This document shows positions 1-8,818 of a DNA stretch of 64,000 nucleotides, piece after piece. Numbering within the stretch: position 1 is the stretch's first letter; each line of letters starts with the position of its first letter. The stretch covers positions 1 to 64,000 of the forward strand of contig CALMPI010000031.1 in the NCBI GenBank assembly GCA_937872175.1, in the 5' to 3' direction. The notes below the pieces were generated by a model. It did no database searches. It saw only the letters and a program-made list of their open reading frames with translations, and was not told the DNA's origin. The DNA is from an uncultured Flavobacteriales bacterium. Its GTDB lineage: Bacteria; Bacteroidota; Bacteroidia; Flavobacteriales_F; PHOS-HE28. Both the position numbers and the translations under genes were made by a program.

Positions 1-53
1 AGGTAGTACGCTGCGTGGGCGATGCACCCGGTGTAGATCTGTTTGATGGTCAT
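1..53 (-). CDS. MBL-fold metallo-hydrolase, 5' fragment (partial)
   Basis: Only the first 17 codons, read leftwards from an ATG at 53, lie in the window. The peptide MTIKQIYTGCIAHAAYYL matches the typical N-terminus of MBL-fold hydrolases of the persulfide dioxygenase/rhodanese-linked type, which begin with a pattern like (K/E)QIYTGCLAxxxYY. The metal-binding HxHxDH motif would lie outside the window, so function is inferred from the N-terminal signature alone. The gene is divergent from the glycosylase gene that follows. Confidence 0.6.
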   Translation of the reverse strand, partial: MTIKQIYTGCIAHAAYY

Positions 54-148
54 GGTGCGGGATCGTTGGGCCACCCGGGATGGGATGGTGATGCAAAGCT
101 GCGGCCGGCCCGGGTCCGGTCCCAGTGACAATGGTCACCCTCCCGCAC

Positions 149-157
149 TACCTTTTG
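149..157 (+). promoter_or_regulatory. Promoter -7 box for the glycosylase gene
   Basis: TACCTTTTG, the Bacteroidota TAnnTTTG box with one extra T, lies three bases before ATG 161. A start site only a few bases downstream would give a leaderless transcript. Confidence 0.55.
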
Positions 158-160
158 CCC

Positions 161-859
161 ATGCTCGCCGACCGCCTGCTCCGCCACGTGATGGACCTCA
201 GTCTGGACGGGGTGGTGCTGCCGCGCGGTGTGGGGGTGCTCGACCCCTTCAACGGCCCGAACGCCGACGAGGTGCGCCGCATCGTCACCGCCTTCCACCT
301 CAAGTACTACAGCGACGACCGGACGCGCACGCTCATGCTCGGCATCAACCCCGGCCGACTGGGGGCCGGCAGCACGGGCCTCTCCTTCACCGACACCAAG
401 CGCTGCGAAAGCGACCTGGGCATCCCCGTGCACGGCCTGCGCACCCACGAGCCCAGCAGCGACTTCTTCTACCGGATGGTCCGTGCAGCGGGCGGGGCCG
501 TAGCCTTCACCGGCCGGGTCTACGTGCATGCCATCTGCCCGCTGGGCTTCGTGAAGGTCGGTCCCAAAGGCTCGGCCATCAACCTGAACTACTACGACGA
601 CAAGGCGCTCGAACAGGCCGTGACACCCTTCGTGGAGCACTGGCTGCGCACGCTGGTGGGCTGCGGCATGCGCACCGACACGGTGCTCTGCATCGGAACC
701 GGGAAGAACGCGGCCTACTTCAGCAAGCTGAACGAACGCCTGGGCCTGTTCGAGCGGATCATCGCGCTGGAGCACCCGCGCTATGTGATGCAGTACAAGG
801 CGCGGAGCATCGAGGTCTACGTCGACAAGTACCTGAAGGCCCTGGCCGAGGTGGGGTGA
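161..859 (+). CDS. SMUG-type uracil-DNA glycosylase family protein (DUF4918-like)
   Basis: This 232-residue protein resembles the small uracil-DNA glycosylase group of Bacteroidota that is related to SMUG1. The active-site region GINPGRLGAGSTGLSFTDTK and the distal HPRYVMQYK segment correspond to the first and last motifs of the UDG fold. It would excise uracil or other damaged bases in the cytoplasm. In-frame starts exist at GTG 125 and ATG 131. I chose ATG 161 because a TACCTTTTG box ends at 157 and because family members begin with a helix just before the (V/L)xPF segment. It runs convergently into an amidohydrolase gene six bases away. Substrate specificity cannot be told from sequence. 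Confidence 0.8.
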   Translation: MLADRLLRHVMDLSLDGVVLPRGVGVLDPFNGPNADEVRRIVTAFHLKYYSDDRTRTLMLGINPGRLGAGSTGLSFTDTKRCESDLGIPVHGLRTHEPSSDFFYRMVRAAGGAVAFTGRVYVHAICPLGFVKVGPKGSAINLNYYDDKALEQAVTPFVEHWLRTLVGCGMRTDTVLCIGTGKNAAYFSKLNERLGLFERIIALEHPRYVMQYKARSIEVYVDKYLKALAEVG

Positions 860-865
860 GCGGCC

Positions 866-2173
866 TCACCGGATGTCCTTCACCACCTTCCCGTTCTTGA
901 TGATCACCGTGAGGTTGCGCTCCGGATCGGCCAGCAGTTCCAGGTCGCGCAACGGGTCGCCGTTCACCAGCAGCAGGTCGGCCCAGGCGCCGGGTTCGAT
1001 CACACCGAGCCTGCCGGGATAGGGATCGCGCGCGCCGGAGAGCTTCATCAGTTCGCCGTTGTCGGCCGTGGCCATCTTCAACACCTCGAAGGGCGTGTAC
1101 CACCGCGTCATCTTCACCAATTGCGCCCCCTGGTTCGAGGCGCCCGTGGGGCTGTGCATCACGTCCGTGCCCCAGGCGGTCTTCACCTTGTACTTCTTCG
1201 CCAGGACATAGGCGCGGTCGGTGCCCTCGGAGACCAGCAGCTGCTTCTTCCGCGACTCGCCGGTCTTGGGGTTGGCGTGCTCATCGTTCAGGAAGGGCTG
1301 CAGGCTCCACCACACCCCTTTGGCGGCCATCAGCTTCACCACCTCCTCGTCGGCCAGCTGCCCGTGCTCGATGCACTTCACGCCGTTCTCGATGGCGAAG
1401 CGGATGGCCCGCGGTGTGTAGGCGTGCACGGTGACATAGGTGCCCCAATTCTCCGCCGCCTCCACCGCCACACGGAACTCCTCCGGGGTGTATTGGGTCA
1501 CGTCCAACGGGTCGTACAGCGAGGACACACCGCCACCGGCCATCAACTTGATCTGCGAAGCCCCCAGCGCCAGCTGCTCCCGTACGCGTTGGCGCACGGC
1601 ATCGGGCCCATCCGCGATCATGGCGATGCCCTCCTTCTCGATGAGCGCGGGCGACGAACCGCAGCCGTCCACGATCTCGTGCGGCATGCGGAAGTCGCCA
1701 TGCCCTCCGGTCTGCGAGATCATGGCACCGCTGGGATAGATGCGCGGACCCTTCAGCAGTCCCTGGTCCACGGCCATCTTCAACCCCAGCGTGGGGCCGC
1801 CCACATCGCGCACGGTGGTGAAGCCGCGCATCAGCGTGGCCTCGGCCTCCCTGCCGCTCACGTGGTGCATGTAGGAGGGGGGCGCGGTCATGGCCGCCAC
1901 CATGGGGATGGCCGCGACGGTGAGGTGTACATGCGCATCGATCAGCCCCGGCATCAGCGTGCGGCCTCCGCCATCCAGCACCACCATGCCCTGGGTGGGG
2001 TTGAGCCCGGAACCCATCTGCGCGATCCTGCCTTCCACGACCAGCACACTTCCCTCCCGCACCTCCGGCGAGGTGCCGGTGAAGATGCGGACGTTGGTGA
2101 TGAGCAGGCTGTCCTGGGCGCGGAGGCACAGGGAAGCGAGGAGCAGGCAGCAGATCGGGACCAATGGACGCAT
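866..2173 (-). CDS. Secreted amidohydrolase (imidazolonepropionase-like)
   Basis: The 435-residue protein starts with a signal peptide (MRPLVPICCLLLASLCLRAQ) and continues as a metal-dependent amidohydrolase. Metal ligands are visible in GLIDAHVHL (HxH), the lysine of IKLMAGGGV (carbamylation candidate), VTVHAYT, CIEHG and WGTDVMHS, in the expected order. The family hydrolyses amide or peptide-like bonds, including X-Pro dipeptides, in the periplasm; the substrate here is unknown. ATG 2173 puts the hydrophobic segment at the N-terminus; ATG 2185 four codons upstream is equally possible. A TACCTTCC box lies at 2219-2212. The gene is divergent from the acyl-CoA synthetase gene. Confidence 0.85.
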   Translation of the reverse strand: MRPLVPICCLLLASLCLRAQDSLLITNVRIFTGTSPEVREGSVLVVEGRIAQMGSGLNPTQGMVVLDGGGRTLMPGLIDAHVHLTVAAIPMVAAMTAPPSYMHHVSGREAEATLMRGFTTVRDVGGPTLGLKMAVDQGLLKGPRIYPSGAMISQTGGHGDFRMPHEIVDGCGSSPALIEKEGIAMIADGPDAVRQRVREQLALGASQIKLMAGGGVSSLYDPLDVTQYTPEEFRVAVEAAENWGTYVTVHAYTPRAIRFAIENGVKCIEHGQLADEEVVKLMAAKGVWWSLQPFLNDEHANPKTGESRKKQLLVSEGTDRAYVLAKKYKVKTAWGTDVMHSPTGASNQGAQLVKMTRWYTPFEVLKMATADNGELMKLSGARDPYPGRLGVIEPGAWADLLLVNGDPLRDLELLADPERNLTVIIKNGKVVKDIR

Positions 2174-2288
2174 GTGTCGCAGCATGATGAGGAACGGTGT
2201 GGAAGCGGTCCGGAAGGTAGGCCGCAGCAGCGGCGAACGGGATCCGCGTCCGTTTTGTGCGATCTTCGGGACCACAGGCCCACCCCTC

Positions 2289-4052
2289 ATGACCGTCACC
2301 CGCCTCTTCGACGTCCCCGAGCACCAGCTCCTCCGCTTTCCCAAGGACAAGGCCATCGCCACCAAGGAGGGTGGCCAATGGCGGGGCTACAGCACCCAGG
2401 AGCTGATCGACACCGCTGAACGGATCGCCCTCGGGCTCATGGCCCTGGGCGTGAAGCCCGGCGACACGGTGGCCATCGCCAGCGGCAACCGCAGTGAATG
2501 GTGCCTTGTGGACCAGGCCGTGCTGCGCATCGGCGCCATCGGCGTGCCCATCTACCCCACCAGCAGCGCGGAGGACTATGCGTATGTGCTGATGCACAGC
2601 GGCAGCCGCGTGTGCTTCAGCGCCAACGCCGAGATCCACGCCAAGGCGCTGGCGGCCATGACCACCGCCCCCGCCCTGGAACACCTCTTCACCTTCGACC
2701 GCGTGGACGGCGCCCGCCACTGGTCCGAGGTGCCCGCCCTGGCCCGCGAGGATGACCGATCCACGCTGCAGGCCTACAAGGATCGCGTGAAGGCCGATGA
2801 CCTGGCCACCATCATCTACACCAGCGGCACCACCGGTAGGCCCAAGGGGGTGATGCTCACCCATCACAACATCCTCAGCAACGCCATCGCCAGCACCACC
2901 CGGTTCCCGGTGGACCACCACGCGCGCGCGATCAGCTTCCTGCCCCTGTCGCACATCTACGAGCGGATGCTGATGTACCTCTACATGTACACCGGGGTCA
3001 GCATCCACTTCCAGGAATCGCTGGACGACCTGGGCGACCGCATCCGCGAGGTGGCGCCCGACGTGTTCACCGCCGTGCCGCGCCTGCTGGAGAAGATCTA
3101 CGACAAGATCGTGGCCAAGGGCGAAACGCTCACGGGCATCAAGCGGAAGCTCTTCTTCTGGGCCCTGGAGCTGGGCCACCGCTACGAGGTGCATGGGCGC
3201 GGGCCGTGGTACGACCTGCAGCTGGCCGTGGCACGCAGGCTCATCTTCAGCAAGTGGCAGGCCGCGCTGGGCGGAAAGGTGCGCGTGGTGGCCAGCGGCA
3301 GCGCCGCACTGCAGCCCCGCCTGGCCCGTGTGTTCAACGCCGCCGGCATCGCCGTCATGGAGGGCTACGGCCTCACCGAGAGCAGCCCCGTGGTGAGCGT
3401 GAACGACCTGCGGAACGACGGCCTTCGCTTCGGCACCGTGGGACGGCCCATCCCCGGGGTGCATGTGCGCATCGCCGGCGACGGCGAGATCCTCGTGCAG
3501 GGCCCCAACATCATGCAGGGCTATTACAAGGAGCCCGCGCTCACGGCCGAGGCCATCGACGCCGAAGGCTGGCTACACACCGGCGACATCGGCGAGATCA
3601 CCAAGGAGGGCTTCCTGCGCATCACCGACCGCAAGAAGGAGATCTTCAAGACCAGCGGTGGCAAGTACGTGGCCCCCCAGGTGATGGAGAACAAGCTCAA
3701 GGCCTCCCGCTTCGTGGAACAGGTGATGGTGATCGGGGAGGCGCGCAAGTTCCCCGCCGCCCTCATCGTGCCCAACTTCGGCTTCCTGCAGGACTACTGC
3801 GCCCTGAAGGGCATCCCCTACGGCGACCGGGCAAGTGTGGTGCGTGAGCCCCGCATCCACGACCGCATCATGGCCGAGGTGGAGAAGGCCAACCAGGGCC
3901 TGGGCCAGTGGGAGCAGGTGAAGAAGATCGCCCTGCTCACCGCCGAATGGACCGTCGACGGCGGGGAGCTCACCCCCACCCTCAAGCTGCGCCGCAAGCC
4001 CATCCTGGCCAAGTATGCGCGGGAGGTGGAGGACCTTTACGCCGGCAGCTGA
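2289..4052 (+). CDS. Long-chain acyl-CoA synthetase (AMP-binding)
   Basis: A 587-residue adenylate-forming enzyme that activates long fatty acids to acyl-CoA using ATP and CoA. The P-loop-like YTSGTTGRPKGVMLTH lies near residue 180, GYGLTESSP near 360, and the hinge DRKKEIFKTSGGKYV near 450; together they identify the FadD15/FAA group. The length is normal. ATG 2289 is preceded by GATCTTCG at 2261-2268, a degenerate form of the local promoter box. The open frame extends further upstream, but that part overlaps the divergent amidohydrolase gene and shows no homology. The next gene starts after a short gap with its own possible box. Confidence 0.9.
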   Translation: MTVTRLFDVPEHQLLRFPKDKAIATKEGGQWRGYSTQELIDTAERIALGLMALGVKPGDTVAIASGNRSEWCLVDQAVLRIGAIGVPIYPTSSAEDYAYVLMHSGSRVCFSANAEIHAKALAAMTTAPALEHLFTFDRVDGARHWSEVPALAREDDRSTLQAYKDRVKADDLATIIYTSGTTGRPKGVMLTHHNILSNAIASTTRFPVDHHARAISFLPLSHIYERMLMYLYMYTGVSIHFQESLDDLGDRIREVAPDVFTAVPRLLEKIYDKIVAKGETLTGIKRKLFFWALELGHRYEVHGRGPWYDLQLAVARRLIFSKWQAALGGKVRVVASGSAALQPRLARVFNAAGIAVMEGYGLTESSPVVSVNDLRNDGLRFGTVGRPIPGVHVRIAGDGEILVQGPNIMQGYYKEPALTAEAIDAEGWLHTGDIGEITKEGFLRITDRKKEIFKTSGGKYVAPQVMENKLKASRFVEQVMVIGEARKFPAALIVPNFGFLQDYCALKGIPYGDRASVVREPRIHDRIMAEVEKANQGLGQWEQVKKIALLTAEWTVDGGELTPTLKLRRKPILAKYAREVEDLYAGS

Positions 4053-4086
4053 ACGCCGGTCCTTTACGATCGCTTAACATCGCGGC

Positions 4087-4485
4087 ATGCGCGCCGCCCC
4101 CCCCTTCCTGCTCGCCTGCCTCACCCTGCTTTCCGCCTGCTCCAAGGAGCCGGGGGAGGGTGGCAAGGCCCTCATCCGCGGACAGGTCTACGCCGTGGGC
4201 TACAACGACAACACCGGCCAACCCACGGGGGATGCGTACTACATCCCCGAGTACCGCGTGTACATCCGCTACGGTGACGGTTCGTTCTACGACGACGACA
4301 CCCGCACCGGACCCTCTGGCGAGTATGAGTTCCGCTGGCTGCGACCGGGCAGCTACACCATCTTCACCTACAGCGAGTGCCCCAACGACTGCGAGAGCGG
4401 TGTGGAGCTGGTGTCACGCACGGTGGAGATCGGTGGCAACCGGGACGCCGTGGACGTGCCCCTCATCACCGTGGAGGTCTGGTGA
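4087..4485 (+). CDS. Small lipoprotein with a Cna-B/SdrD-like domain
   Basis: The 132-residue product has a lipoprotein signal peptide with lipobox LLSAC (lipid-modified Cys around residue 19). The rest looks like one beta-sandwich of the Cna-B or carboxypeptidase-regulatory type, with the pattern GEYEFRWLRPGSYTIFTYSE. Four bases before ATG 4087 lies TAACATCG, one mismatch from the local promoter box. The stop codon overlaps the start of the DUF2490 gene by one base (TGATG), so the two are probably translated together. Function unknown; surface or periplasmic location is inferred from the lipobox. Confidence 0.75.
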   Translation: MRAAPPFLLACLTLLSACSKEPGEGGKALIRGQVYAVGYNDNTGQPTGDAYYIPEYRVYIRYGDGSFYDDDTRTGPSGEYEFRWLRPGSYTIFTYSECPNDCESGVELVSRTVEIGGNRDAVDVPLITVEVW

Positions 4486-5189
4486 TGCACGTGCTGCGCC
4501 TGCTCTGCGCCCTGGCCCTTGTGCTGCCGGCGGTGAACACTGCGGCCCAGGAGCGTTCGCCCCTGCGCCCCCGCCTGCTCGGCGAGGCCTGGGGCTCGAT
4601 CGGCGTGCAGTTCCGCCCCTTCCGCAACAACACCCGGGTGAAGGAGCCGGACTTCAACAAGCGCTTTCGCATGGGCGTGGAAGCGGGCTATCGCAGCGAC
4701 GAGAACCTCAGCGGCGGCCGGCAGGTCTACCTCGACCTCGGCGCCCGCTACAAGTTCCACGATCTGCTGCGCGTGAGCCTCGAGCATCGCTTCAGCTTCC
4801 GCGGCGCCGACCGGCGGAACAGCCAGCGCACCTCGGTGCAGGTGCAGTCCTCCCAGGACCTGGGGCGCTTCACAGCGGAATACCGGTTCCGCTATCAGCA
4901 TGAGTTCCTGGACCCGGGCGAGGTGCGCGACCAGCTCCGCAACCGCCTCGGATTGGTGTACGACATCCGCAAATGGAAGCTGGATCCCGAGGTGTCCGTG
5001 GAGTTCTTCACCTGGGCCGGGAACCTCGGCTGGCGCTACATCGGCACCCGGTACTCCGTCGGCACCACCTGGCGCCCCGGCAAGAAGCACGAGGTGGGCG
5101 TCAACGTGATGCACGACCGGGAGCGTTACGTTTACGCACCGTCCTACCGCTTCATCTACGCCCTCAGCTACACCCTTGAGCTCAACTGA
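4485..5189 (+). CDS. DUF2490-like outer-membrane protein
   Basis: A 234-residue protein with a signal peptide (ending near PAVNTAAQ) followed by alternating hydrophobic/polar strands rich in aromatic residues, as in a small outer-membrane beta barrel. Patterns such as LDLGARYKFHDLLRVSLEHRF and a C-terminus ending YALSYTLELN fit the DUF2490 family, whose function is not known. The start overlaps the upstream lipoprotein stop by one base, and the 3' end overlaps the SCO gene by 14 bases, which makes a tight three-gene run. Confidence 0.7.
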   Translation: MHVLRLLCALALVLPAVNTAAQERSPLRPRLLGEAWGSIGVQFRPFRNNTRVKEPDFNKRFRMGVEAGYRSDENLSGGRQVYLDLGARYKFHDLLRVSLEHRFSFRGADRRNSQRTSVQVQSSQDLGRFTAEYRFRYQHEFLDPGEVRDQLRNRLGLVYDIRKWKLDPEVSVEFFTWAGNLGWRYIGTRYSVGTTWRPGKKHEVGVNVMHDRERYVYAPSYRFIYALSYTLELN

Positions 5190-5865
5190 ACCCGATCCCG
5201 ACCGCGGCCGTCCGCTGCTGGTCCGGCTCGTCCTCTTCGCAGCCATCTTCCTGATCGCCGTGGTGGCCGGCTATTTCCTGCTCCGTGGCGACGACCACCT
5301 GCCCGTCTTCCACCCCGCCCAGCTCGATCCCCGCCTGGTGGACCCCGCCGTGCGCCGCGCCGAGGGCGAGCACCACATCAGCGATTTCGCTTTGGTGGAC
5401 CAGTCGGGTGACACCCTGCGGCTCGCCGATCTCGAGGGCCGCATCGTGGTGGCCGACTTCTTCTTCACCACCTGCGCCACCATCTGCCCCAAGATGAGCA
5501 TGCAGATGGCCCGTGTGCAGGAGGCCTACCGCGAGGAACCCCGCGTCGTCCTGCTCAGCCATTCGGTGACCCCGGAAATGGACAGTGTGCCCGTGCTCGC
5601 CGGGTATGCCCAACGCCATGGCGCACTGCCCGGCCGCTGGCACTTCCTCACCGGCGACCGCCGGCAGATCTACGCCCTCGCCCGTCGCAGCTACTTCGCC
5701 GCACTGGACCAGGGCGACGGCGGCCCGGACGACTTCGTGCACACGGAGAACTTCGTGCTGGTGGACCCGCAGCACCGCATCCGCGGCTTCTATGATGGCA
5801 CCAGCACCGCCGACGTGGACCGCCTGATCGCCGACCTGCGGAAGTTGCTGGCGGAAACGCCCTGA
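5176..5865 (+). CDS. SCO1/SenC family copper chaperone / thioredoxin-like protein
   Basis: The 229-residue protein has an N-terminal membrane anchor (about residues 14-36) and a periplasmic SCO domain. C100 and C104 in TTCATICPK form the CxxxC copper/redox site, and H189 in FVHTENFVL is the conserved third ligand. SCO proteins help load copper into the CuA site of cytochrome oxidase or act as thiol reductants. The start is unusual: the only in-frame codon that keeps the anchor is TTG 5176, inside the end of the DUF2490 gene. This suggests translational coupling. No oxidase genes are in the window. Confidence 0.88.
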   Translation: MSSTEPDPDRGRPLLVRLVLFAAIFLIAVVAGYFLLRGDDHLPVFHPAQLDPRLVDPAVRRAEGEHHISDFALVDQSGDTLRLADLEGRIVVADFFFTTCATICPKMSMQMARVQEAYREEPRVVLLSHSVTPEMDSVPVLAGYAQRHGALPGRWHFLTGDRRQIYALARRSYFAALDQGDGGPDDFVHTENFVLVDPQHRIRGFYDGTSTADVDRLIADLRKLLAETP

Positions 5866-5884
5866 CCGGCGCGGTGGACCGGCC

Positions 5885-5892
5885 TACCTTTG
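5885..5892 (+). promoter_or_regulatory. Promoter -7 box upstream of the PhyH gene
   Basis: TACCTTTG is a perfect match to TAnnTTTG, 21 bases before ATG 5914. Confidence 0.6.
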
Positions 5893-5913
5893 CCGCCGCT
5901 TCAGGCGACCCCC

Positions 5914-6888
5914 ATGCGCAAGTGGCTCGATCGATACTACGGCAGGCTTCGCACCATCAAGGCGAACTATGTGCTGCTGAACCTGCTGAACTACCGGCGG
6001 CTCGGCCATGCGCGGCGCATGTACCGCCACTACGGCGTGGTGCGCAGCCCCCTGCTGCCGGTCTCCAGCAGCGACATGCCCAAGCGCCCCGGTGAGATCC
6101 CCTGGCTGGACCGGCCCGATGCCCGGACGCGCCTCCTGGCCGACCCCCGTGTGCAGGCCCTGCCCGAACCGCTTCGGCAGGGCGTGATCGACTGGCCCGA
6201 CAAGGGCTACCTCATCCTGCGCGGCGTGTTCAGCACCGCGGAGGTCGAACGCGTGAACAGCGAGCTCCAGCAGCTGATCGATACCGGCGCGGTGGACTTC
6301 AACTTCACCGGCCGCAAGGTGATGTTCGCCTTCCGGCAGAGCCCGGCCATCAAGGCCATGGCCACCGACCGCCGCATCCTCGACGTTCTCGACCTGCTGC
6401 TCGGCCGCCGCATGCACGTGTTCCAGACCATCAACTTCCAGACCGGCAGCGAGCAGGCCGCACACTCGGACAGCATCCACATGACCACCTACCCCCTGGG
6501 CTACCTGGCGGCCGCCTGGGTGGCCCTGGAGCCCATCACCGCCGACAACGGCCCCCTGATGTACTTCCCCGGCAGCCACAAGCTGCCCTACCTGCTCAAT
6601 GAAGGCTTCGACCATGGCGGTGGGCGCTTCACCATCGGCGAGGACGCCTACGCGCACTACGAGGCGGCCGTGCAGCGCAGCATCGAGGACGGCCGCTTCA
6701 CCCCGCATGAGTTCCATGCAGGACCGGGCGACGTGCTCATCTGGCATGCGAACCTGCTGCACGGCGGCAAGAAGATGACCACCCCCAACGCCAGCCGCAG
6801 GAGCATGGCCGTGCACTACTTCGCCGAGGACGTCCTCTGCTACCACGAGCTCACCCAGCGCGTGGCCATGATCGACGAGGACCACTGA
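5914..6888 (+). CDS. Phytanoyl-CoA dioxygenase (PhyH) family protein
   Basis: A 324-residue Fe(II)/2-oxoglutarate oxygenase. The HxD pair appears in QAAHSDSIHM, the distal His in LIWHANLLHGG, and a possible 2-oxoglutarate-binding Arg in NASRRSMAVHYF. An FPGSHKLPYL segment, typical of PhyH, precedes the distal His. The substrate is unknown; the family hydroxylates lipids, acyl-CoA derivatives and secondary metabolites. The ATG follows a perfect promoter box; a TTG at 5890 inside that box is rejected as start. The ABC-F gene follows 16 bases downstream without its own box, so the two may share a transcript. Confidence 0.85.
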   Translation: MRKWLDRYYGRLRTIKANYVLLNLLNYRRLGHARRMYRHYGVVRSPLLPVSSSDMPKRPGEIPWLDRPDARTRLLADPRVQALPEPLRQGVIDWPDKGYLILRGVFSTAEVERVNSELQQLIDTGAVDFNFTGRKVMFAFRQSPAIKAMATDRRILDVLDLLLGRRMHVFQTINFQTGSEQAAHSDSIHMTTYPLGYLAAAWVALEPITADNGPLMYFPGSHKLPYLLNEGFDHGGGRFTIGEDAYAHYEAAVQRSIEDGRFTPHEFHAGPGDVLIWHANLLHGGKKMTTPNASRRSMAVHYFAEDVLCYHELTQRVAMIDEDH

Positions 6889-6904
6889 GCCGGCGACCGA
6901 TCCC

Positions 6905-8812
6905 ATGAACGTCCTTTCCGTCGAGAAGCTCGGAAAACGCTACGGTCCCCGCCAGCTGTTCGAGAACGTGAGCTTCGGCCTGGAGAAGGGCCAGAAGACC
7001 GCCATCGTGGCGCGCAACGGAACGGGCAAGAGCACCCTGTTGAAGTGCATCGCCGGTGTGGAGAAACCCGACAGCGGCATCGTGACCTTCAACAAGGGCA
7101 TCCGCACAGGCTACCTCGACCAGAACGTGCTGATGACCAGCGCCCGCAGCGTGGTGGACGAGATGCTGGACCGCGACGACCCCGTGAGCGCGGCGATCAA
7201 GGCGTATGAGCATGCGCTGGCCCAGCACGCGGAGGGCAGGGCGCTGCAGCAGGCCATCGACCGCATGGAGGAACTGAAGGCCTGGGACCATGAGGCCCGC
7301 GTGAAGGCCCTCGCCCACCGCTTCGGCCTGCACGACCTGGAGCAATCCGTGAACACGCTGAGCGGTGGACAGCAGAAGCGCCTGGCCATGGCCAAGGTGC
7401 TCATCGACATGCCCGATGTGCTCATCCTGGACGAGCCCACCAACCACCTCGACCTCACCATGATCGAGCAGCTGGAGGAGGAGCTCAACAAGCCCGGCAT
7501 CACCCTGCTGCTGGTGACCCACGACCGCTACTTCCTGGACAACGTCTGCGACGAGATCATCGAGATGGAGTTCGGCACCTTCACGCGCTACAAGGGCAAC
7601 TACACCTGGTACCTGGAGAAGAAGGCCCTGGCCGAAGAGGTGCGCGAAGCCACCCAGCAGCACCTGCGGGGCCTGATGAAACGCGAGCTCGAATGGGTGC
7701 GCAAGATGCCCCGCGCCCGCGGCACCAAGAGCAAGAGCCGGCTGGACAAGTTCGAGGACATCAAGGCCGCGGCCACCCGCCGCTTCGACCGCGACGAGGT
7801 GAAGTTGGAGGTGAAGACCGACCGCCTCGGCGGCAAGGTCATCGAGGCCCGCAACCTCACCAAGGCGTTCGGTTCACCGGAAAAGCCGGGGTCCTACCGG
7901 CCCATCGTATCCCACTTCAGCTATTCGCTCAAGCGCGGCGACCGCGTCGGCATCGTGGGGCCCAACGGCATCGGGAAAAGCACCTTCATCGAACTGCTCG
8001 TGGGCCGCATGCGCCCCGACCAGGGAACGGTGAGCATCGGCGACACCGTGGTGCTGGGCACCTTCGGACAACTGATGCCACCCTTCAAGGAGGACCAGCG
8101 CATCATCGAGGCCGTGCGCGACATCGCCGAGGTGATCCCCCTCAACAAGGGCCGGACCCTGAGCGCCTCGCAGCTCCTGGAACGCTTCCTCTTCGACAAG
8201 GAACAGCAGTACCAGCGCATCGACACGCTCAGCGGGGGTGAGCGCCGGCGCCTCTACCTGTGCACCGTCCTGATGCGCAACCCCAATGTGCTCATCCTCG
8301 ATGAGCCGACCAACGACCTCGACATCCCCACCCTGAACGCGCTGGAGGATTTCCTCATGGACCTCGACGCGTGTCAGCTGATCGTGAGCCACGATCGCTT
8401 CTTCATGGACAAGCTGTGCACCAAGCTCCTGGTGTTCAAAGGCGACGGCCTGATCACCGAATGGGTGGGCAGCTACACGGAACTGCGCGAGGCCGAGCGG
8501 GATGCCCGGGTGAACGAGGAGAAGGGCAAGGCCGACAAAGGCCGGCGGAAGGGGCAGGATGCCGAGCCCCCCAGGCCGGACGCCCCCGCCGGCGTGAAGA
8601 AGCTCACCTACGCCGAACGCCTCGAACTGCAGCGCATCGACAAGGAGATGCCCAAGCTGGAGGCCCGCAAAGAGGAGTTGCTCGCCATCATGGCCGCCGG
8701 TGGCACCGACCATCATGCGATGATGGCCCACAGCATCGAACTGGAGAAGGCCATCAAGGACCTGGACCGGATGACGGACCGATGGCTGGAGCTCTCCGAG
8801 CGTGCGGGATGA
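6905..8812 (+). CDS. ABC-F family ATP-binding protein (Uup/EttA-like)
   Basis: A 635-residue soluble protein with two ABC ATPase domains and no membrane segments. Walker A motifs are ARNGTGKST (K42) and GPNGIGKST (near 356), signatures LSGGQQKRLA and LSGGERRRLYL, and Walker B DEPTNHLD and DEPTNDLD. The linker between the domains matches the ABC-F interdomain region. The charged C-terminus (about 540-635) looks like the coiled-coil extension of Uup. ABC-F proteins act on ribosomes or, for Uup, in DNA branch metabolism. The gene ends six bases from the convergent porP gene. Confidence 0.92.
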   Translation: MNVLSVEKLGKRYGPRQLFENVSFGLEKGQKTAIVARNGTGKSTLLKCIAGVEKPDSGIVTFNKGIRTGYLDQNVLMTSARSVVDEMLDRDDPVSAAIKAYEHALAQHAEGRALQQAIDRMEELKAWDHEARVKALAHRFGLHDLEQSVNTLSGGQQKRLAMAKVLIDMPDVLILDEPTNHLDLTMIEQLEEELNKPGITLLLVTHDRYFLDNVCDEIIEMEFGTFTRYKGNYTWYLEKKALAEEVREATQQHLRGLMKRELEWVRKMPRARGTKSKSRLDKFEDIKAAATRRFDRDEVKLEVKTDRLGGKVIEARNLTKAFGSPEKPGSYRPIVSHFSYSLKRGDRVGIVGPNGIGKSTFIELLVGRMRPDQGTVSIGDTVVLGTFGQLMPPFKEDQRIIEAVRDIAEVIPLNKGRTLSASQLLERFLFDKEQQYQRIDTLSGGERRRLYLCTVLMRNPNVLILDEPTNDLDIPTLNALEDFLMDLDACQLIVSHDRFFMDKLCTKLLVFKGDGLITEWVGSYTELREAERDARVNEEKGKADKGRRKGQDAEPPRPDAPAGVKKLTYAERLELQRIDKEMPKLEARKEELLAIMAAGGTDHHAMMAHSIELEKAIKDLDRMTDRWLELSERAG

Positions 8813-8818
8813 TCGCGG

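Noticed and set aside
125-160. Upstream start codons (GTG 125, ATG 131) for the glycosylase
   Set aside because: A promoter box overlaps this stretch and the family N-terminus aligns from ATG 161.
1281-3464. 727-codon minus-strand frame spanning the amidohydrolase and the acyl-CoA synthetase
   Set aside because: Its second half is the amidohydrolase DNA read in a wrong frame; no family features.
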